Below, piece by piece: positions 5,768 through 8,503 of a stretch of DNA of 8,503 bases. The notes under the pieces were generated by a model that was given only the letters and a program-made list of their open reading frames with translations, was not told the DNA's origin and did not search any database. The position numbers and the translations under genes were made by a program. Origin of the DNA: Candidatus Obscuribacterales bacterium (GTDB lineage: Bacteria > Cyanobacteriota > Vampirovibrionia > Obscuribacterales > Obscuribacteraceae); the NCBI GenBank assembly GCA_021732245.1, contig JAKFVJ010000147.1, positions 1 through 8,503 on the forward strand, in the 5' to 3' direction. The first letter of the stretch is position 1. The number at the start of each line of letters is the position of its first letter.

Positions 5768-6013
5768 ATGGTGCAGTCTAACATCAGAAGTTTAACTGTG
5801 ACGAGTAAGGGGCAGGTAACATTGTCGTCGGCTGCTCGTAAGCAGTTAGGCATTGATCAAGGAACTACTCTGATCGAAGTAGTGGTAGGCAACTGCTTGG
5901 TACTGCTGCCGCAGAATTCTATAATGCATCAACTTAGGACTGAGGCGGCCGCCGCTCTTGCTCGTGCTGGAGTAACCCCACAGGAAATAACCGCAGAAGC
6001 TGATCGTCTGTGA
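5768..6013 (+). CDS. AbrB/MazE/SpoVT-family DNA-binding protein, antitoxin-like
   Basis: The protein has 81 residues from the ATG at 5768. AAGGGTG at 5754-5760 gives a 7-nt spacing, better than the TTG at 5762. Residues 8-49 form the swapped-hairpin SpoVT/AbrB domain (SLTVTSKGQVTLSSAARKQL, then LGIDQGTTLIEV and LVLLPQ). The remainder is a short helix-rich tail (AAAALARAGVTPQEITAEADRL) typical of antitoxins. Such proteins dimerise, bind DNA and usually precede a PIN or MazF-type toxin. Here no toxin gene follows; 107 bp later a separate antitoxin/ParE pair begins. It may be an orphan antitoxin that lost its partner, or a regulator of the neighbouring module. Confidence 0.85.
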   Translation: MVQSNIRSLTVTSKGQVTLSSAARKQLGIDQGTTLIEVVVGNCLVLLPQNSIMHQLRTEAAAALARAGVTPQEITAEADRL

Positions 6014-6092
6014 GAAGATCGTTTTTCCCAGTGTTACCCCGGAATTGGTGAATGACCCGGATCACCGTTCATTTTCGTTGGTTCATACGCCT

Positions 6093-6098
6093 TATAAT
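6093..6098 (+). promoter_or_regulatory. Candidate -10 box for the antitoxin/toxin pair
   Basis: A perfect TATAAT lies 22 nt upstream of the antitoxin ATG at 6121, in the 107-bp gap after the AbrB-like gene. The best -35 candidate is a weak TTCATT at 6068-6073 with a long 19-nt spacer. It would let the antitoxin/toxin pair be transcribed separately from the AbrB-like gene. Confidence 0.4.
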
Positions 6099-6120
6099 TG
6101 TAAGAAGAGGTGCAAATTCT

Positions 6121-6351
6121 ATGGCTCAGCAGAAACGTGAAGATGAAACAATGATTGATCAAGTTCTCCGGCTGGCAGGACAGTTGTCTCTGGAAGAGCA
6201 AGAACGACTAGTGGAGGAGATGAAACTCCGGTGGCTGCGCAAGGCAATTGATGATGGCGAGGATTCAATAAGGCAGCATGGTACCAGACCTGCTGAAGAC
6301 ATATTTACGGAACTTATAGAAGGCTACGAGCACAGAAAGGCATCGCAGTGA
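6121..6351 (+). CDS. Small antitoxin of a ParE/RelE-type toxin-antitoxin module
   Basis: The protein has 76 residues from the ATG at 6121, preceded by AGAGG (6106-6110) at a 10-nt spacing. An ATG at 6052 would add 23 residues (MTRITVHFRWF...) of no family character. The chain is charged and helical (LSLEEQERLVEEMKLRWLRKAIDDGEDS), with a C-terminal half (AEDIFTELIEGYEHRK) of the sort that wraps around ParE/RelE toxins. No clear DNA-binding motif was recognised by eye. Its stop codon overlaps the next start in GTGA, the usual arrangement for an antitoxin followed by its toxin. The assignment rests mainly on size, composition and that context. Confidence 0.75.
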   Translation: MAQQKREDETMIDQVLRLAGQLSLEEQERLVEEMKLRWLRKAIDDGEDSIRQHGTRPAEDIFTELIEGYEHRKASQ

Positions 6352-6644
6352 TAAAACTCACGATCTCACCGCGAGCCGAAGAGGATCTGCGGGAGATTGG
6401 CGATTTCATAGCCAAGGACAATATCGATGCGGCTATTTCATTTATTCAACGGCTGAGGCATCGATGCGCTGGACTTCTGCTATTTCCAACAATTGGCCGA
6501 AAGCGCGACGAGCTTCGGCAAGGATACCGAAGTGTTACTGAGGGCGACTATGTCGTTCTCTATAAAATGCTAGGTGAAGAGGAGCTAGTTATAGTTCGAA
6601 TAATTCACGGAATGCGAGACCTGGGCAACGCATTGAATGATTAG
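6348..6644 (+). CDS. ParE/RelE superfamily toxin
   Basis: The protein has 98 residues and starts at a GTG that overlaps the antitoxin's TGA by four bases; GAAAGG at 6335-6340 is 7 nt upstream. The fold signature is ISPRAEEDLREIGDFIA at the N terminus, then the mid motif LLLFPTIGRKRDELRQGYRS, the strand YVVLYKM and the C-terminal VRIIHGMRDLGNAL. This pattern (PRAEEDL...FP..GR...ELR.GYR....Y...Y......V.I..I.HG.RD) is typical of ParE. ParE toxins act on DNA gyrase, while RelE toxins cut mRNA at the ribosome; this sequence looks more ParE-like. Activity is held in check by the upstream antitoxin. The gene ends 18 bp before the convergent rhomboid stop codon. Confidence 0.9.
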   Translation: MIKLTISPRAEEDLREIGDFIAKDNIDAAISFIQRLRHRCAGLLLFPTIGRKRDELRQGYRSVTEGDYVVLYKMLGEEELVIVRIIHGMRDLGNALND

Positions 6645-6662
6645 AGAAAGGTCTACCAACGT

Positions 6663-7313
6663 TTATGTTGTAATGTGTTTTTCTTGCTTGAAGAAATAGA
6701 CAAGAATAAGCCCTGCCAGAAAACCTCCGACATGAGCAAACCATGCAACGCCGTGATCTGTTGAATTTGATAAAACTGTTCCGGCAAGTAATTGCCATAC
6801 AAACCATTGTCCAATTGCAACCCAGGCAGGTAGAGATATCACGTTATACCAGAGGGCCATTTTTACCTTCACCTTGGGGTATAACAGTACGTAGGCGGAC
6901 ATAACCCCAGAGATGGCTCCACTGGCGCCAATTGTTGGTATGTGCGATCCGGGATTGGAAAGTGCATGTGCAGCGTCGGCAGCCGTACCGCATAACAGAT
7001 AAAACAAGAGGTAGTGCAGTGGACCCATGCGATCTTCAACATTGTCACCAAAGATCCAGAGAAACCACATATTGCCCAGAAGATGCATAAGACCACCGTG
7101 CATAAACATAGACAGAAAAATATTTCGAAGTTGTTCCAAGTTGCAATGACTAATTAACTCACATGGAATGACACCAAATTGTCTAATGGCATTACCTGCG
7201 CCTTGTGGTGCGAACATGTACATCCAGATAAAAACCGCAATGTTGCCTCCAATGAGGGCGTGATTGACCACGTCCTTTCCAGTGAGTGGATTTTCGTCAG
7301 CTAAAGGGATCAC
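6663..7313 (-). CDS. Rhomboid family intramembrane serine protease
   Basis: The protein has 216 residues with about six membrane segments. The first loop/helix motif MHGGLMHLLGNMWFLWIFGD gives H72, H77 and N81 (oxyanion-hole Asn). The catalytic serine is S131 in GASGAISG and the catalytic histidine is H194 in WFAHVGGFLAG, so the Ser-His dyad is intact and the enzyme is probably active. Rhomboids cleave transmembrane segments of other proteins within the inner membrane. The start is a GTG at 7313, supported by the canonical beginning MIPLADENPLTGK (V read as Met). Only one base separates it from the upstream TGA, so translation is probably coupled. The partner substrate is unknown; the co-transcribed DUF2167 membrane protein is a natural candidate to test. 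Confidence 0.95.
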   Translation of the reverse strand: MIPLADENPLTGKDVVNHALIGGNIAVFIWMYMFAPQGAGNAIRQFGVIPCELISHCNLEQLRNIFLSMFMHGGLMHLLGNMWFLWIFGDNVEDRMGPLHYLLFYLLCGTAADAAHALSNPGSHIPTIGASGAISGVMSAYVLLYPKVKVKMALWYNVISLPAWVAIGQWFVWQLLAGTVLSNSTDHGVAWFAHVGGFLAGLILVYFFKQEKHITT

Positions 7314-7314
7314 G

Positions 7315-8217
7315 TCATGCTTGACCTTGATTCTTTTTGCCGCCGAAAATGCGTTTGCAGAGTGCAGCGAGCCCGATCACAATGAAAATGACAAACTTTT
7401 TGCCTATCAGAACTGCAGCTAAGATCCATTTCCAGAAAGCACCAAAAATGCCCATCTTCGCTGCGGCAGCGACTGCTCCGCCTCCGAGTATGAGACCAGC
7501 TAGCCCCATGCCGGAATCTTTGTCTTGTCCAGCCACATAGTCTTCATAAGTTTGCCCAGGGATGAAAGTCGTTTTTGATAAGAGAGTTGCCACATTTTTT
7601 TTATGTGTGCTTAGTTCATTTGGACCGGTTACCAAGTTAAGTGATAGAACACCCCGCCGTCCAAGTACGCGCGTATTGTAATTTACCGCGATAGCCGGAG
7701 CTGATGGCGAATCTTCTTTCTTAGCAGTTAGTGCCCATACAACATGGTGGTGCTGCTTATCATACGACGGGGTCTCTGCCCAGTCTCCCACAAATATGGG
7801 CTCTATGCCCTTTTCGCGCCTGTCGTCATTCTGAGTCTTTACGCCTTCCTTGTAGGAATTGAGGATATCGTCTTTGTTTAGCTTTTCGGCATCTGTGTCC
7901 GTTACATAACCCATATCGTCGAAACTGCACACGACGAAAAAATTTTGCTCCTTTGTTGATGGTGCAATAATGCCTAGGACCTGGTTGCCGCTGCTGCCTT
8001 GCCGTTCAAGAAATTTCTTCGACTCCTCCTGGTTGACGAAAATGTAGCCAGATGGGAGATCTATGACAGCCAGTTTTTCGCCGAGAGAAATTTTGGCTGG
8101 TCCCATCACCGGATGGAAGGTTTCCTGAGCGATTCCAGTTAGTGAACTTAGGCATAGCAGTATGGTAAAAGCAATGATAGCCAGGAGCCTTCGCCCTTGG
8201 GCATTTATGAATGACAT
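7315..8217 (-). CDS. DUF2167 domain-containing membrane-anchored protein
   Basis: The protein has 300 residues with a good Shine-Dalgarno (AAGGAG) before the ATG. Residues 1-30 are a signal peptide (RRLLAIIAFTILLCLSS, probable cleavage near GIAQ). The exported DUF2167 domain follows, with the family motifs GPAKISLGEKL, IDLPSGYIFV, VLGIIAP, DMGYVTD, GDWAETPSYD, VVWAL, VNYNTRVLGRRGVLSLNLV and TFIPGQTYEDY. A Gly/Ala-rich segment (GLAGLILGGGAVAAAAKMG) and a hydrophobic helix (KFVIFIVIGLAALC) near residues 235-287 anchor the C terminus, and the basic GGKKNQGQA end is probably cytoplasmic. DUF2167 has no established biochemical role. It is the first gene of a two-gene operon with the rhomboid protease. 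Confidence 0.93.
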   Translation of the reverse strand: MSFINAQGRRLLAIIAFTILLCLSSLTGIAQETFHPVMGPAKISLGEKLAVIDLPSGYIFVNQEESKKFLERQGSSGNQVLGIIAPSTKEQNFFVVCSFDDMGYVTDTDAEKLNKDDILNSYKEGVKTQNDDRREKGIEPIFVGDWAETPSYDKQHHHVVWALTAKKEDSPSAPAIAVNYNTRVLGRRGVLSLNLVTGPNELSTHKKNVATLLSKTTFIPGQTYEDYVAGQDKDSGMGLAGLILGGGAVAAAAKMGIFGAFWKWILAAVLIGKKFVIFIVIGLAALCKRIFGGKKNQGQA

Positions 8218-8241
8218 ATTGGAACTCCTTATCCCACAAGA

Positions 8242-8254
8242 AATATGCCATATT
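8242..8254 (-). promoter_or_regulatory. Palindrome upstream of the DUF2167 gene
   Basis: AATATG-C-CATATT is a perfect 13-nt inverted repeat ending 25 nt before the start codon at 8217. The word AAATATGC recurs at 8295-8302. Its position fits an operator in the 5' leader, but AT-rich palindromes of this size can arise by chance and no clear -35/-10 pair was found. Confidence 0.25.
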
Positions 8255-8323
8255 GCAGTCAGGAGCCAAACGCCATTATCTTCGAGTGTAAATTAAATAT
8301 GCAGTGTCAGTAAATTGCACGCG

Positions 8324-8355
8324 AAAAACAAACAAAAAAGAAGGCTTGCGCCTTC
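8324..8355 (-). terminator. Intrinsic terminator, minus strand, repeat copy 3
   Basis: On the minus strand GAAGGC-GCAA-GCCTTC (8340-8355) forms a 6-bp stem with a GNRA tetraloop, followed by TTTTTTGTTTGTTTTT. This is the strongest of the three related hairpins. It would end leftward transcription from beyond the right edge, just upstream of the DUF2167 gene. Confidence 0.8.
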
Positions 8356-8380
8356 CATATTCTTTGTTCTTATTCAGGAA

Positions 8381-8448
8381 TGAACCCTGATAACTAAATA
8401 GCCATTAAGAGCGCCTATCGTCTCCACTAACCAGGTCTTTTGAGCTTT
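8381..8448 (-). repeat. Full intergenic repeat, copy 3 (31-nt plus 47-nt modules)
   Basis: This copy contains both shared modules, overlapping by ten bases: 8381-8411 matches 4892-4922 (three mismatches in 31) and 8402-8448 is identical to 5533-5579. Upstream on the plus strand TTATTCAGG/CCTGATAA forms an imperfect hairpin (8370-8394), and the terminator hairpin lies further left. Read on the minus strand, it begins 2 nt after a putative TAG stop, so here it looks like the 3' untranslated region and terminator of a gene outside the window. Confidence 0.88.
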
Positions 8449-8450
8449 AT

Positions 8451-8503
8451 CTACCTTGGGTTAGCATCATTGACATCGCCAATCACAGCTTCACTGCTCC
8501 TGC
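8451..8503 (-). CDS. Possible C-terminal end of a gene entering from the right edge
   Basis: On the minus strand the last 53 bases read RSSEAVIGDVNDANPR followed by TAG (8451-8453). Only 16 residues are visible, so no family can be named. The support is a plausible coding composition and the position of the strong minus-strand terminator about 95 bases beyond the stop. The reading could still be chance. Confidence 0.3.
   Translation of the reverse strand, partial: RSSEAVIGDVNDANPR

Noticed and set aside
6014..6120. Remnant of a PIN toxin after the AbrB-like gene (frame from 6015 reads KIVFPSVTPELVNDPDH...).
   Set aside because: No start codon in frame and no PIN acidic residues or DTN motif; too short to separate from chance.
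7337..7540. Plus-strand open frame opposite the DUF2167 C terminus.
   Set aside because: A shadow of the Gly/Ala-rich membrane segment; low-complexity translation and no start context.
8381..8448. tRNA-like features in the repeat on the minus strand: a CTCTTAA loop with nearly paired flanks, GGTTAG, and CAGGGTTCATTCCTG resembling a T arm.
   Set aside because: No acceptor stem, the D arm does not pair, the spacing between loop and T-like arm is too long, and the T-loop phase is off by one. Not a functional tRNA by eye.
8381..8448. Open minus-strand frame through the repeat reading about 24 codons and ending ...LVIRVHS before a stop.
   Set aside because: Not preserved in copy 1 or copy 2, no start or Shine-Dalgarno, and no family resemblance.

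Overview
The window is bacterial, with densely packed genes, recognisable Shine-Dalgarno sites and mid-range base composition. A degraded antisense piece of 16S rRNA (about 5580-5712) has stretches that resemble cyanobacterial 16S. Together with the oxidoreductase cluster this makes a member of the Cyanobacteriota/Melainabacteria (Vampirovibrionia) neighbourhood a reasonable but unproven guess. No photosynthesis gene is present.

Left part (1-4762, + strand): four oxidoreductase genes run in one direction and look like an operon. They are a 5'-truncated fusion of a START-like lipid/ligand-binding domain (SRPBCC) to a TIGR01777-type SDR, an SDR fused to DUF2867, a Rieske non-haem iron oxygenase that overlaps the previous gene by 47 bp, and a YeeZ-like atypical SDR. 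One oxygenase with three Rossmann oxidoreductases suggests stepwise oxidation and reduction of a hydrophobic small molecule. The substrate cannot be read from the sequence.

Middle part (4763-6644): an accessory region. It holds a GNAT acetyltransferase with related repeat/terminator modules on both sides, the 16S rRNA relic, an AbrB/SpoVT-type antitoxin-like gene with no visible partner toxin, and a compact antitoxin/ParE-RelE toxin pair with a GTGA stop/start overlap. Short repeats and palindromes lie upstream of several of these genes.

Right part (6663-8217, - strand): a two-gene operon of a membrane-anchored DUF2167 protein and a rhomboid intramembrane protease, separated by one base, so probably translationally coupled. 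It converges on the toxin gene with only an 18-bp gap.

The most unusual structure is a modular intergenic repeat present three times in the same orientation (about 4839-4922, 5503-5579 and 8324-8448). Each copy has a GAAGGC-type hairpin with a T-rich tract on the minus strand, like an intrinsic terminator with a 4-nt loop. One shared block is 47 nt and identical in two copies. Another is 31 nt and nearly identical in copies 1 and 3. In copy 2 the block abuts the 16S relic. In copy 3 it starts 2 nt after a possible stop codon of a gene entering from the right edge.
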